Origin: an uncultured Oscillospiraceae bacterium
Lineage (GTDB): Bacteria; Bacillota; Clostridia; Oscillospirales; Ruminococcaceae
Reading direction: 5' to 3'
Length of the DNA: 36,348 bases
Assembly (NCBI GenBank): GCA_900555435.1
Contig: USLH01000003.1
Coordinates: 1 to 36,348, forward strand
A program made the translations under genes and the position numbers. Position 1 is the first letter of the stretch; each line of letters starts with the position of its first letter. This document shows, one piece after another, positions 1 to 9,048 of the stretch. The notes under the pieces are model-generated. The model saw only the letters and a program-made list of their open reading frames with translations. It was not told the DNA's origin and did no database searches.

Positions 1-1
1 C

Positions 2-925
2 ATGAGCTGGAACCGCGACGACACGGAACTGACCCTCCTGGGCCTGCCGGCAGTGATCTGGTACGCACTGTTCTGCTACTTGCCCATGTTCGGACTGATT
101 ATCGCATTCAAGAACTTCAAGCTTACCCCCGGAAAGAACTTCCTGTACAGCCTCTTTCACAGCGAATGGGCCGGGTTTGATAACTTCAAGTTCTTCCTTA
201 CCAGCAACACCTTTACCATGCTGCTCCGGAACACGCTGCTTTACAATCTGCTCTTCATCGTTCTGAACATTGTGATCCCGGTGACGCTGGCGGTGCTGAT
301 CAATCAGCTTTACAATAAGTTCGCCTCCAAAGCCTATCAGACTCTGATGTTCTTCCCTTACTTTATGTCCTGGGTCGTTATCAGCTACTTTGTTTACGCT
401 TTCCTGAATCCGGACAAGGGTCTTGCGAATAACCTGATCATGGCACTTGGCGGGAACAAGGTCATGTGGTACTCCCAGCCGAAGTACTGGCCCTTCATCC
501 TGACCTTCATGCAAGTCTGGAAGTCCATGGGCTACAACATGGTCGTTTACCTTGCAAGCATCACCGGCATTGACGGCACCCTTTATGAAGCGGCTATGCT
601 GGACGGCGCTACCAAATGGCAGCAGACCCGGCACATCACCCTTCCTTCTTTAAAGCCCATCATTGTCATGATGTTCATCCTGAACGTCGGACACATCTTC
701 TACTCTGATTTCGGCCTGTTCTTCCAGGTAACGCAGGGCATCCCCAACTCCCTTTACAATGCGACCAGCACCTTTGACACCTACGTCTTCCAGGCTCTGC
801 AGAGCAACGTGAGTATCGGCAAGACGGCGGCTGCGGGTATGTTCCAGGCTGTCTGCTGCTGCGTCACCGTTCTGATTGCCAACTTCATCGTATCCAAGAT
901 CGATGAGGAAAGCGCCATCATCTGA
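2..925 (+). CDS. ABC transporter permease, LplB type (5' end uncertain)
   Basis: Inner-membrane permease of a CUT1-type carbohydrate importer. The protein is hydrophobic throughout, with about six membrane segments, and the EAA loop reads YEAAMLDGATKWQQ (residues about 198-211), the contact site for the ATPase. The N-terminal LPMFGLIIAFKNF is typical of LplB proteins. The ATG lies at base 2 of the window, so no ribosome-binding site can be seen and the true start may lie upstream; 307 residues is close to the family norm. It sits 16 bases upstream of a second permease, and a substrate-binding lipoprotein follows. No ATPase is encoded here; such systems commonly share an MsmX/MsmK-type ATPase encoded elsewhere (family knowledge). 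The mannosidase genes downstream suggest a mannose-containing oligosaccharide as substrate (inference). Confidence 0.9.
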   Translation: MSWNRDDTELTLLGLPAVIWYALFCYLPMFGLIIAFKNFKLTPGKNFLYSLFHSEWAGFDNFKFFLTSNTFTMLLRNTLLYNLLFIVLNIVIPVTLAVLINQLYNKFASKAYQTLMFFPYFMSWVVISYFVYAFLNPDKGLANNLIMALGGNKVMWYSQPKYWPFILTFMQVWKSMGYNMVVYLASITGIDGTLYEAAMLDGATKWQQTRHITLPSLKPIIVMMFILNVGHIFYSDFGLFFQVTQGIPNSLYNATSTFDTYVFQALQSNVSIGKTAAAGMFQAVCCCVTVLIANFIVSKIDEESAII

Positions 926-941
926 GAAAGGGGAAGCGAAC

Positions 942-1862
942 ATGTCTGCGAAAGAAAAAAATACCGGGCTTCATCTGAACCAGATCAAGCCCACTACCAA
1001 TGTGTGGTTCAACATCCTTTTTGCGATCCTCTCCTTCGTCTGCATCTTCCCGGTCATTTACGTTTTTATGATCTCCGTTTCGTCGGAAGCGTCCATCAGC
1101 AAGAACGGCTACGCTTTCTTCCCCTCCAGCTATTCCGGGGCGGCTTATCAGTTCCTCTGGAACGAGCGGGGCACCATTTCCCATGCGCTGCTCATTTCGG
1201 TGATTGTCACGGTGGTCGGCACGGTTCTGGGCGTGGCGCTGACGACCATGATCGGCTACGTTCTGTCCCGGCCGGGCTATAAGCTCAAAGGCTTCTTCAC
1301 TTGGATGGTATTCATTCCTATGATCTTCAACGGCGGTATGGTGGCAAACTATGTAGTAGTCGCCAACATCCTCCACATGAACAACACGATCTGGTGCCTG
1401 ATCCTGCCTCTTGCAATGAGCAGCTTCAACGTCATTATTTGTAAGACCTTCTTCCGAACGACGGTTCCGGATTCCATCATCGAATCCGCAAAGATCGACG
1501 GCGCCACTCAGCTGACCATTTTCAGCCGGATCGTTGTTCCGATCTCCAAGCCCGTTTTCGCCACCATCGCCCTGTTCCTGACCTTCGGCTACTGGAACGA
1601 CTGGTTCCAGTCCGCCCTGTATATTTCCAATTCCAATCTGGTGTCGCTGCAGGCTCTGCTCAACAACATGATGCAGAATCTGGCTTATATTGCGAACAAC
1701 CCCTCGGCGGGCTTAAGCCTCCAGCAGTATATCAACTCCATGCCTTCGGAGTCCGTCCGGATGGCCATTGCAATCGTTATCGTTATCCCGATCGCCTGTG
1801 CGTACCCCTTCTTCCAGAAATACTTCATTTCCGGTTTGACGGTGGGTGCTGTAAAAGGCTAA
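942..1862 (+). CDS. ABC transporter permease, YtcP/UgpE type
   Basis: Second permease of the same CUT1 importer, 306 residues. It has about six membrane segments and an EAA loop reading IESAKIDGATQLTIF, and ends with the GLTVGAVKG tail common to YtcP-like proteins. The ATG at 942 is preceded by GAAAGGGGAAG (925-935). An in-frame ATG at 876 lies inside the preceding permease gene and lacks a good ribosome-binding site, so I reject it. It forms a permease pair with the upstream gene and is followed at 53 bases by the binding-protein gene, the usual lplB-ytcP-lipoprotein order. The substrate is not readable from the permease and is inferred from the GH130 and GH38 genes downstream. Confidence 0.93.
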   Translation: MSAKEKNTGLHLNQIKPTTNVWFNILFAILSFVCIFPVIYVFMISVSSEASISKNGYAFFPSSYSGAAYQFLWNERGTISHALLISVIVTVVGTVLGVALTTMIGYVLSRPGYKLKGFFTWMVFIPMIFNGGMVANYVVVANILHMNNTIWCLILPLAMSSFNVIICKTFFRTTVPDSIIESAKIDGATQLTIFSRIVVPISKPVFATIALFLTFGYWNDWFQSALYISNSNLVSLQALLNNMMQNLAYIANNPSAGLSLQQYINSMPSESVRMAIAIVIVIPIACAYPFFQKYFISGLTVGAVKG

Positions 1863-1915
1863 GGATAATCGAGATAGAGAAACCTTAAATCTTTTTGAAG
1901 AAAAGGAGAAACAAC

Positions 1916-3385
1916 ATGAACAAGATGACAAAAATCATTGCGCTGGCAATGGCCGGCACCATGGCTCTTGGCCTTACTTCCTGCGGCAGCAACGGCGGCA
2001 GCAGCTCTTCCGGTTCCTCCAACAGCGGTTCTTCCAATAACGGCATCGTCACCCTGAAGTGGGTCACCGTCGGCGGCGGCCAGCCCACCAACTACGATGC
2101 ATGGCTGAAGCAGATCAACCCCTATCTGGAAGACAAGATTGGCGTCAACATTGACGTTGAGGTCATTTCCTGGGGCGACTGGAGCACCCGGCGCAGCGTA
2201 GTGGTCAACACCGCCAGCGATTACGATATTCTCTTCACCAACGCTGACACCTTCAACAACGACGTGAAGATCGGCGCTTTCATGGACATCAGCGAGCTGG
2301 TAAAAACCGCCTCTCCCGACCTGTATGCTTTCATTCCCGAGGATTACTGGGAGGCTTGTAAGGTTGGCGGCAAGCTTTACGCTGTTCCTACCTACAAGGA
2401 CTCTTCTCAGACCGAGTATGTAGTCTGGGATAAGGAACTGATGGATTCCATCGGCTTTGACGGCTCCACCGTGAAGGATCTGTCCGACCTGACTGCTCCT
2501 CTGACTGCCATCAAAGAAAAGACCGGCGAGGCTTCTTTCCCCCAGAATAAGAGCGGCGCTACCTACCTGACCTATATGTATGACAGCATGGGCGCCGGTC
2601 TGCCTGCACTGGGCGTTCGTTACGACGACAAAGAAGGCAAGGTCGTTTCCGTTTACGAGCAGGACGACATCATGGGTTATCTGAAGCTCTATCATCAGTG
2701 GTATCAGGACGGCATCATCAACTCCGACGCCGCCACCAAGCCCGAATCCAACAAGTATAACCCCGTTTCCATCGCTCAGGGCTGGTCCGGCGCTGCCATC
2801 ACCACCTGGGGCCCCAACATGGGCGTGGAAGCCGTTGCTTATCAGTGGGGACCCACCGTTGTTTCCAACGAGACCGTTCGCGGCTCCATGAACTGCATCT
2901 CCGCCAACTGCGCCAATCCTGAGAAGGCTCTGGCTTTCCTGCAGCTGGTCAACACCGATCCCTACGTTCGTGACCTGCTGTACTACGGCGTGAAAGGCGA
3001 CAACTGGGATTACACCAGCGACGCCAAGACCAATGTCCACAAGAACAACGCCGATTGGAACATGGCTGGCTACACTCAGGGCTCCTTCTTCACCGTCACT
3101 CCTACCGACGACTTCGACTTCAACCAGTTCGACGAAGTGAAGACCCTGAACGAGAATGCTTCTCCCTCTGTCCTGCTGGGCTTCTCTCTGGACACCTCTG
3201 CTTTTGAGGATCAGCTGACGAACTGCGTCCAGATCGCCGAGCGGTATAAAGGCGAGCTGCTGACCGGTACCGGCGATCCCGAGACCATGGTTCCCCAGAT
3301 GATGGCAGAGCTCCGCTCCGCCGGCTTCGACGAGATCCAGAAGGCTGCTCAGGAGCAGGTCGACGCTTTTCTGGCTTCCAAATAA
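1916..3385 (+). CDS. Extracellular solute-binding lipoprotein (family 1, DUF3502-like C-terminus)
   Basis: Membrane-anchored substrate-binding protein of the CUT1 importer, 489 residues. A lipoprotein signal ends in the lipobox LTSC with Cys23, followed by a Gly/Ser-rich linker, then the two-lobed binding fold starting at TLKWVTVGGGQPTNYDAW. The C-terminal 130 residues (NASPSVLLGFSLDTSAF onward) resemble the DUF3502 region of sugar-binding proteins. The ATG at 1916 is preceded by AAAAGGAGAAAC; a TTG at 1895 in the same frame would put the Shine-Dalgarno site inside the gene and is rejected. A hairpin terminator after the stop probably keeps this gene more highly expressed than the enzymes downstream. 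A mannoside ligand is inferred from the neighbours. Confidence 0.93.
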   Translation: MNKMTKIIALAMAGTMALGLTSCGSNGGSSSSGSSNSGSSNNGIVTLKWVTVGGGQPTNYDAWLKQINPYLEDKIGVNIDVEVISWGDWSTRRSVVVNTASDYDILFTNADTFNNDVKIGAFMDISELVKTASPDLYAFIPEDYWEACKVGGKLYAVPTYKDSSQTEYVVWDKELMDSIGFDGSTVKDLSDLTAPLTAIKEKTGEASFPQNKSGATYLTYMYDSMGAGLPALGVRYDDKEGKVVSVYEQDDIMGYLKLYHQWYQDGIINSDAATKPESNKYNPVSIAQGWSGAAITTWGPNMGVEAVAYQWGPTVVSNETVRGSMNCISANCANPEKALAFLQLVNTDPYVRDLLYYGVKGDNWDYTSDAKTNVHKNNADWNMAGYTQGSFFTVTPTDDFDFNQFDEVKTLNENASPSVLLGFSLDTSAFEDQLTNCVQIAERYKGELLTGTGDPETMVPQMMAELRSAGFDEIQKAAQEQVDAFLASK

Positions 3386-3423
3386 GTTTCCCACTATAGA
3401 GTAAAGCCCTTTTGGGCGCCTTC

Positions 3424-3459
3424 GGGAGCGGGACGAGATGTTCCCGTTCCCGATTTTTT
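3424..3459 (+). terminator. Intra-operon hairpin terminator after the binding-protein gene
   Basis: GGGAGCGGGA (3424-3433) pairs with TCCCGTTCCC (3442-3451) over 10 bp with one G-T wobble, followed by a run of six T. It lies between the binding-protein gene and the GH130 gene, whose Shine-Dalgarno site begins just after. It probably acts as a partial terminator. Confidence 0.75.
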
Positions 3460-3478
3460 GTTCAAGGAGGAACGTTTT

Positions 3479-4468
3479 ATGGCAAAGATTATCGGAAATG
3501 CACTGCCCAACATCCCTTGGCAGGATCCACCTCAGAAGGATACCCGCACCCCCTTCTGGCGTTATTCGGAAAATCCCATTATCGGTCGGGACGGAAACAC
3601 CCACTCCAACAGCGTTTTCAACAGCGCTGTCGTCCCCTTCGGGAAGGGCTTTGCTGGGGTGTTCCGCTGCGACAGCCGTGCCATCAGCATGGATATTTAC
3701 CCTGGTTTCAGCGACGACGGCATCCACTGGAACATCAGCGACGAGCCGGTTCAGATGGACGGCGACCCGGATGTGACGAAGAAGGAATACCGGTACGATC
3801 CCCGGGTCTGCTGCATGGATGGCAAATACTATGTTACTTGGTGCAACGGCTATCACGGCCCCACCATCGGCATGGCATGGACGGAGGATTTCAAGACCTT
3901 CCATCAGCTGGAAAATGCCTTCCTCCCCTATAACCGCAACGGTGTCCTCTTCCCCCGGAAGATCCAGGGCCGGTACATGATGATGAGCCGTCCCAGCGAC
4001 ACCGGTCACACCCCCTTCGGCGATATTTTTGTGAGCCAGAGCGAGGATCTGGTCTACTGGGGCCGTCACCGCTTTATGATGGGCACCATCAAGGGCAATG
4101 ATTCCGGCTGGCAGAGCATGAAGATCGGCCCTGGGCCTATCCCGATCGAGACGGACGAAGGCTGGCTTTTGATCTATCACGGCGTGATCAATACCTGCAA
4201 TGGCTATGTGTACCGGGTGGGCGCTGCCCTCTTGGATATCGACGAGCCCTGGAAGGTAATCTGCCGGGGTAAGGATTATATCCTGGCTCCTTATGAGATC
4301 TATGAGTGCGTGGGCGACGTCCCCAACGTTACCTTCCCCTGCGCCACTCTGGCGGACGCCGAGACCGGCCGCATTGCCATGTACTACGGCTGCGCCGATA
4401 CGGTTACCGGTCTTGCCTTCTCCACGGTGGATCGGATCCTCGATTACATCAAGAAGAACTCTCTTTAA
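3479..4468 (+). CDS. GH130 family mannoside phosphorylase
   Basis: Predicted cytoplasmic beta-mannoside phosphorylase that cleaves a beta-mannosidic bond with phosphate, releasing mannose 1-phosphate. There is no signal peptide; it has 329 residues, a usual length for the family. Family motifs in order: FWRYSENPIIGR (27-37), NSVFNSAVVPF (44-54), YDPRV (106-110), whose Asp107 fits the conserved catalytic Asp, a TWCNG segment, NGVLFPRKIQGRYMMMSRP, and a C-terminal FPCATLADAETGRIAMYYG. The ATG at 3479 follows AAGGAGG (3464-3470); a TTG at 3458 is less likely. It lies between the ABC importer and a GH38 alpha-mannosidase, so imported mannosides are probably broken down inside the cell. The exact substrate (mannosylglucose, mannobiose or an N-glycan core disaccharide) cannot be settled from the sequence. 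Confidence 0.92.
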   Translation: MAKIIGNALPNIPWQDPPQKDTRTPFWRYSENPIIGRDGNTHSNSVFNSAVVPFGKGFAGVFRCDSRAISMDIYPGFSDDGIHWNISDEPVQMDGDPDVTKKEYRYDPRVCCMDGKYYVTWCNGYHGPTIGMAWTEDFKTFHQLENAFLPYNRNGVLFPRKIQGRYMMMSRPSDTGHTPFGDIFVSQSEDLVYWGRHRFMMGTIKGNDSGWQSMKIGPGPIPIETDEGWLLIYHGVINTCNGYVYRVGAALLDIDEPWKVICRGKDYILAPYEIYECVGDVPNVTFPCATLADAETGRIAMYYGCADTVTGLAFSTVDRILDYIKKNSL

Positions 4469-4501
4469 TTTTTCTTTCCGGAATCAGAAAGGAAGCGCGC
4501 C

Positions 4502-7500
4502 ATGCGAACCATCGAATTTCTTGACAAGCGGGTCAACAATATCTGCAACGAGCTGAAAAAGCTCACGGTCAAGCAGAGATATGAAACGACTCACTGGCTT
4601 TATAAGACCGGGAACTTCCTCCGTCCCGAAAATGCGGATGAGGATCCGGTCCCGTTTGAACCCTTTGACTGCAAGACCATGCATTGGTACGGGCCGGACA
4701 TTCATTACTGGTTCCGGGCGGATGTAACCGTTCCGGAGTCCTTTGACGGGAAGCCCCTCTGGATGCACGTCTGCACCCAGATCGATGAGTGGGACGATGC
4801 GAAGAACCCTCAGTTCCTGCTTTTCGTAGACGGAAAAGTGACTCAGGGCATCGATATGAACCACCGGGATGTGCTCCTGACCCGCTGCGCCAAGGCGGGG
4901 GAGACCTACCGGCTGGAGCTGCAGGCATATACCGGCATCCTCCACACGGAGTTTAACCTCATCGTCGACCTGCGGGAGATCGACCCGGAGATCCAGGGGC
5001 TTTATTATGACCTGGCAGTGCCGCTGCAGGCGTTCCCCCGGCTGGAGCCGGACGGGAAGCCCCGCCGGGATCTGGAACGGGTCTTAAACGATGCGGTAAA
5101 CCTTCTGGATCTGCGGCACCCCTATGACGGGAATTTCTACCAGAGCGTTTCTGAAGCAAGAGCCTTCTTAAAACAGGCGCTTTACACCGATCTGGCAGGG
5201 GATGACGACGTGATTGCCACCTGCATCGGCCACACCCACATCGATGTGGCGTGGTGGTGGACGGTGGCGCAGACCAGAGAGAAGGTCTGCCGCAGCTTTG
5301 CAACCGTGCTGAAGCTGATGGAGGAGTATCCGGACTACAAGTTCATGTCCAGCCAGCCCCAGCTTTACTACTTCCTCAAGGAGCGCTATCCCGAGCTTTA
5401 TGAGCAGATCAAGAAGCGGGTGGCTGAGGGCCGGTGGGAGCCGGAAGGCGGCATGTGGGTCGAGGCCGACTGCAACCTGACCAGCGGCGAGAGCCTGGTC
5501 CGGCAGTTCCTTTACGGCAAGCGGTTCTTCAAAGAGGAGTTCGGCGTAGACAACCGGATCTTATGGCTGCCTGACGTGTTCGGCTATTCCGGAGCCTTGC
5601 CCCAGATCATGGCCAAGTGCGGTATCGACTACTTCATGACCACGAAGCTGGCATGGAACCAGTTCAACAAGATGCCATACGACACCTTCCGCTGGCGGGG
5701 CATCGACGGGACGGAGATCCTGACCCACCTGATTACCACCTTGGGCGTGGGACAGGACGAGAAGGACTTCTTTACCACCTATAACGGCATGCTCCATCCC
5801 GATGCAATCTTAGGCGGCTGGCACCGGTACCAGCAGAAGGACATCAACAACGACATCCTGATTTCCTACGGCTACGGCGACGGCGGCGGCGGCCCCACCC
5901 GTGAGATGCTGGAGACCTCCTCCCGGATGGACAAGGGCATCGAAGGGGTGCCGAAGGTGCGGCAGGCTTTCGCCCGGACGTATTTCGATGAGCTGAAAGA
6001 GCGGGTCGAAGGGAACAAGCGGCTTCCCACCTGGGAAGGGGAGCTTTATTTCGAGTACCATCGGGGCACCTACACCTCCATGGCACGGAACAAGCGCTCC
6101 AACCGGAAAGCGGAGCTTCATATGATGGATCTGGAGCTGCTGGGTGTTCTGGCGGATCCGAAGGTCGCCTATCCGGATGCGGAGCTGGACGGCCTGTGGC
6201 ACGGCATCCTCATCAACCAGTTCCACGACATCCTGCCCGGCTCCTCCATCCATGAGGTCTATGAAGTGACCAAGAAGGAATACGAGGAGATGGAGGCTCA
6301 GATCTCCGTCCTGACCGATGAGCGGGTGAGGGCGCTGATCCGCGAAGGAGAAGGCGTTACCGTTTTGAACACCACCGGCTTTGAACGGGACGACGTGGTG
6401 GAGCTTGGCGACTGCGATGCAGAGGCGCTGCTGGACGAAAACGGCAGCGTTTATCCGGTGCAGCAGACCCGGAAAGGGGCTGTGGCTTTCGTAAAGGATC
6501 TGCCCTCCAAGGGCTATAAGACCTTCGGGAAGGTCTCCGCCGGGGAGGAGAAGCGGCCCTTCTGCCTGTCTCCTGACAGCCATGCACTGGAAACGCCGTT
6601 CTATCAGGTCGTCTTTGACAAGAACGGCTGCATCGGCCAGATTTACGATAAGGAAAACGACCGGAACGTTTTGAAACCCGGCGAGGCCGGCAACCTGATG
6701 CGGGTCTACGAGGATAAGCCCATTTACTACGACAACTGGGACGTGGATATTTATTACACCGAGAAGTTCTGGGATGTTACCGACCTGCGGGGCTTCTCCT
6801 GGGTGGAAATGGGGCCGGTCCGGGCTACCCTCCGGCTGGAGCGGCAGTTCAGCCACTCCACCATCACGCAGGAGATCCACTTCTATGCCGACCTGCGACG
6901 GATCGATTTTGAGACCACCGTGGACTGGAAGGAGCACCAGAGCCTTCTGAAGGTACACTTCCCCGTGGATGTGCACACCGACGAGGCCACCTTCGAGATT
7001 CAGTATGGCAACGTCACCCGGAAAACCCATCGGAACACCAGCTGGGACAAAGCCCGTTTCGAGAGCTGCGGCCAGAAGTGGATGGACGTGTCCGAAGGTC
7101 ATTACGGCGTCAGCCTTTTAAACGACTGCAAGTACGGCCATTCCGTGAAGGATTCCTGCATCGGGTTGACTTTGATCAAGTCCGGCACGGAGCCTAACCC
7201 CACCACGGATCAGGAGATGCACTTCTTCACCTATTCCCTCTATCCCCACGCTGAAACGTGGAAGGCAGCGGGGACGGTGCCTCAGGCGTTCTTCTTGAAC
7301 CAGCCGGCGCTGGTCTCCAAGGGCGGAAAGCCCGGCGAGAGCTTCAGCCTTGCGTCTTTGAACGTGCCGAACGTGGTGCTGGAGACGGTGAAAAAGGCAG
7401 AGGACGGCGATGGCGTGATCCTCCGGATGTACGAGTGTGAAAATGCCCGGACGCCGGTCACACTGACCTTCAACCGGCCCTTTGCTTCGGCGGAGAGCTG

Positions 7501-7603
7501 CAACTGCCTGGAAGAGCCGGACGGAGAGCCGGTAAAGGTGGACGGGAACAAGGTCTCCTTCCTTGTGAAGCCTTTTGAGATCAAGACCATCCGCATTCGA
7601 TAA
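4502..7603 (+). CDS. GH38 alpha-mannosidase
   Basis: Large cytoplasmic alpha-mannosidase of 1033 residues. The N-terminal 230 residues form a beta-rich domain. The catalytic domain begins with GHTHIDVAWWWT (243-254), where His246 and Asp248 match the zinc ligands of GH38. ILWLPDVFGYSGALPQI (353-369) holds the likely nucleophile Asp358, and INQFHDILPGSS carries a further conserved His. The C-terminal 400 residues are the beta-sandwich region of the family. No signal peptide is present, so the substrate must be imported. The ATG at 4502 has GAAAGGAAG upstream. It lies 33 bases after the GH130 gene and ends at a strong terminator, making it the last gene of the importer-enzyme operon. Confidence 0.95.
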   Translation: MRTIEFLDKRVNNICNELKKLTVKQRYETTHWLYKTGNFLRPENADEDPVPFEPFDCKTMHWYGPDIHYWFRADVTVPESFDGKPLWMHVCTQIDEWDDAKNPQFLLFVDGKVTQGIDMNHRDVLLTRCAKAGETYRLELQAYTGILHTEFNLIVDLREIDPEIQGLYYDLAVPLQAFPRLEPDGKPRRDLERVLNDAVNLLDLRHPYDGNFYQSVSEARAFLKQALYTDLAGDDDVIATCIGHTHIDVAWWWTVAQTREKVCRSFATVLKLMEEYPDYKFMSSQPQLYYFLKERYPELYEQIKKRVAEGRWEPEGGMWVEADCNLTSGESLVRQFLYGKRFFKEEFGVDNRILWLPDVFGYSGALPQIMAKCGIDYFMTTKLAWNQFNKMPYDTFRWRGIDGTEILTHLITTLGVGQDEKDFFTTYNGMLHPDAILGGWHRYQQKDINNDILISYGYGDGGGGPTREMLETSSRMDKGIEGVPKVRQAFARTYFDELKERVEGNKRLPTWEGELYFEYHRGTYTSMARNKRSNRKAELHMMDLELLGVLADPKVAYPDAELDGLWHGILINQFHDILPGSSIHEVYEVTKKEYEEMEAQISVLTDERVRALIREGEGVTVLNTTGFERDDVVELGDCDAEALLDENGSVYPVQQTRKGAVAFVKDLPSKGYKTFGKVSAGEEKRPFCLSPDSHALETPFYQVVFDKNGCIGQIYDKENDRNVLKPGEAGNLMRVYEDKPIYYDNWDVDIYYTEKFWDVTDLRGFSWVEMGPVRATLRLERQFSHSTITQEIHFYADLRRIDFETTVDWKEHQSLLKVHFPVDVHTDEATFEIQYGNVTRKTHRNTSWDKARFESCGQKWMDVSEGHYGVSLLNDCKYGHSVKDSCIGLTLIKSGTEPNPTTDQEMHFFTYSLYPHAETWKAAGTVPQAFFLNQPALVSKGGKPGESFSLASLNVPNVVLETVKKAEDGDGVILRMYECENARTPVTLTFNRPFASAESCNCLEEPDGEPVKVDGNKVSFLVKPFEIKTIRIR

Positions 7604-7613
7604 AACCTGCCGG

Positions 7614-7645
7614 GGCGGCAGCCGGAAAATGGCTGCCGCCTTTTT
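7614..7645 (+). terminator. Rho-independent terminator after the alpha-mannosidase gene
   Basis: GGCGGCAGCC (7614-7623) and GGCTGCCGCC (7631-7640) form a perfect 10-bp stem with a 7-base loop, followed by TTTTT. It lies 10 bases after the GH38 stop codon and 20 bases before the MFS start, so some read-through into the transporter gene is possible. Confidence 0.9.
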
Positions 7646-7665
7646 GCGCAGGTAAGGAGAACCTT

Positions 7666-8958
7666 ATGAAAGCACTGAGAAAGCAGACCTTCCGTACGCT
7701 CTTTTTCCCTCCGGAAAAGCCGACAGAAAAAGAATTGACCGTCGGCCGCCGCCGCTTTATTGAAGAGGGCGCCGTGGCCGCCGTGATCTACTCCATTGCC
7801 ACCGGGAATTTTCTGGTGGGATATTTAAGCTATCTGGGAGCGTCGGTATCGTTCTGCGCACTGGTCGCCATGATCCCGAATTTTGGATGCGTCCTGCAGT
7901 TTTTCTCTCCGTTCCTATTTGAACGGATGCACAACCGTAAGCTCGCCATCTGGATCTTGTGCCTGATCTACCGGCTGCCGCTGGGGATGATGATGCTCCT
8001 TCCGGCTTTTCTTCCGGATCCGGGGACGGTCCGGATCCTGACTGTGGTTCTTTACACGGTCTCGTTCCTTTCCGCAGGGATGGTGACGCCAGGGCTTCAG
8101 CATATGTCGCTGGGGCTGGCCCCGGAAGGGGCAAAGGGGCGGTTTTTCGCCCTGAAGGACATCGTCTGTTCCTGCGTGAATTCCGGAATGACGCTGCTAC
8201 TGGGGTGGCAGCTGGATCATTTTAATGCGAAGGGGGAGTTTTACACCGGCTTTTTCATCATCGGGATCGTCTGCCTTCTGCTGGCCGTCCTGGATGCGGT
8301 ACTGCTGGCACTGGTTCGGGAAAACCCGGTGGAATTTGTGAGCCGGCTGCATGTTTCGGATCTTCTGATCCCGGTAAAGGATCAGAAATTCCGTCCGGTG
8401 TTTTTCTATTCGGTCCTTGCGGGACTGTTCAGCGGTCTTGCTTCTCCGTTCCTTTCCGTCTATGAAGTCCGGATCCTGGGGCTCAGCCACACGTTTATCA
8501 CCGGCGTGGGGGTCGTATCCGGGATCGCCGCTATGGCGGGGAGCTGGTTCTGGGGGCGGTATGCCGACCGGAACACCTGGAACCGGGTGGTCTGGATGAC
8601 GGCGCTGTTCAATTTGTCCTGTACGCTTGGCTGGTCGTTCGTCGGGAAGGCTTCGGCACCTTTTGCGGCGCCGGTACTGATGGTGCTTGCGGCGGCCTGC
8701 ACCGGCGGCTCTGCCATCGCATTTTCCAACCTGGAATTTGTCAGCACGCCGCCCAGCGGGAAGACCGCTTACATCGGCATCACGGCGGCGACCACCAGCC
8801 TGGCGTCCACCTTTTCTTCGGCGGCTGCGACCCGGATACAGTCTTTTCTGGAAACGTCGTTCGGGGATCGGGCCATTGCGATCCTTTTTGTGGCGGCTGC
8901 TGTCGGAGGGTTCCTGAACCTCTTTCTGTTCGGCCGCAGGCTCCCGTCTGATTCCTGA
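7666..8958 (+). CDS. MFS transporter
   Basis: Integral membrane protein of 430 residues with about 10-12 hydrophobic segments and short charged loops, for example FLFERMHNRKLAIW after the second segment and WFWGRYADRNTWNR in the middle, which resembles the loop motif between segments in the major facilitator superfamily. The N-terminus is a cytoplasmic tail of about 40 residues. The ATG at 7666 follows AAGGAGA (7654-7660). It lies directly after the terminator of the mannoside operon, so it may act in sugar uptake or export as part of the same locus, but the substrate is not readable. No promoter of its own was recognised in the 20 bases after the terminator. Confidence 0.85.
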   Translation: MKALRKQTFRTLFFPPEKPTEKELTVGRRRFIEEGAVAAVIYSIATGNFLVGYLSYLGASVSFCALVAMIPNFGCVLQFFSPFLFERMHNRKLAIWILCLIYRLPLGMMMLLPAFLPDPGTVRILTVVLYTVSFLSAGMVTPGLQHMSLGLAPEGAKGRFFALKDIVCSCVNSGMTLLLGWQLDHFNAKGEFYTGFFIIGIVCLLLAVLDAVLLALVRENPVEFVSRLHVSDLLIPVKDQKFRPVFFYSVLAGLFSGLASPFLSVYEVRILGLSHTFITGVGVVSGIAAMAGSWFWGRYADRNTWNRVVWMTALFNLSCTLGWSFVGKASAPFAAPVLMVLAAACTGGSAIAFSNLEFVSTPPSGKTAYIGITAATTSLASTFSSAAATRIQSFLETSFGDRAIAILFVAAAVGGFLNLFLFGRRLPSDS

Positions 8959-8978
8959 CGGGGAGGGAACGTCCTTCG

Positions 8979-9007
8979 TTGACACGTCCGAAAAAATATG
9001 CTATCCT
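8979..9007 (+). promoter_or_regulatory. Sigma-A promoter with extended -10
   Basis: TTGACA (8979-8984), a 17-base spacer and TATCCT (9002-9007), with TG at the extended -10 position. An in-frame ATG at 8998 lies inside the promoter, which is why the downstream gene is started at 9049. Confidence 0.8.
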
Positions 9008-9048
9008 TTTTGAAATGGCTGCACTTTTTTGGAGAAAGGGGATCGGAT

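Noticed and set aside
1859..4180. A 773-codon open frame on the minus strand antisense to the binding-protein and GH130 genes
   Set aside because: Composition is Val/Gly/His/Asp-rich without domains, typical of the antisense of GC-rich codons, and the plus-strand genes are clear family members.
5810..7102. A 430-codon minus-strand frame inside the alpha-mannosidase gene
   Set aside because: No ribosome-binding site or recognisable domain; it mirrors the codon bias of the GH38 gene.
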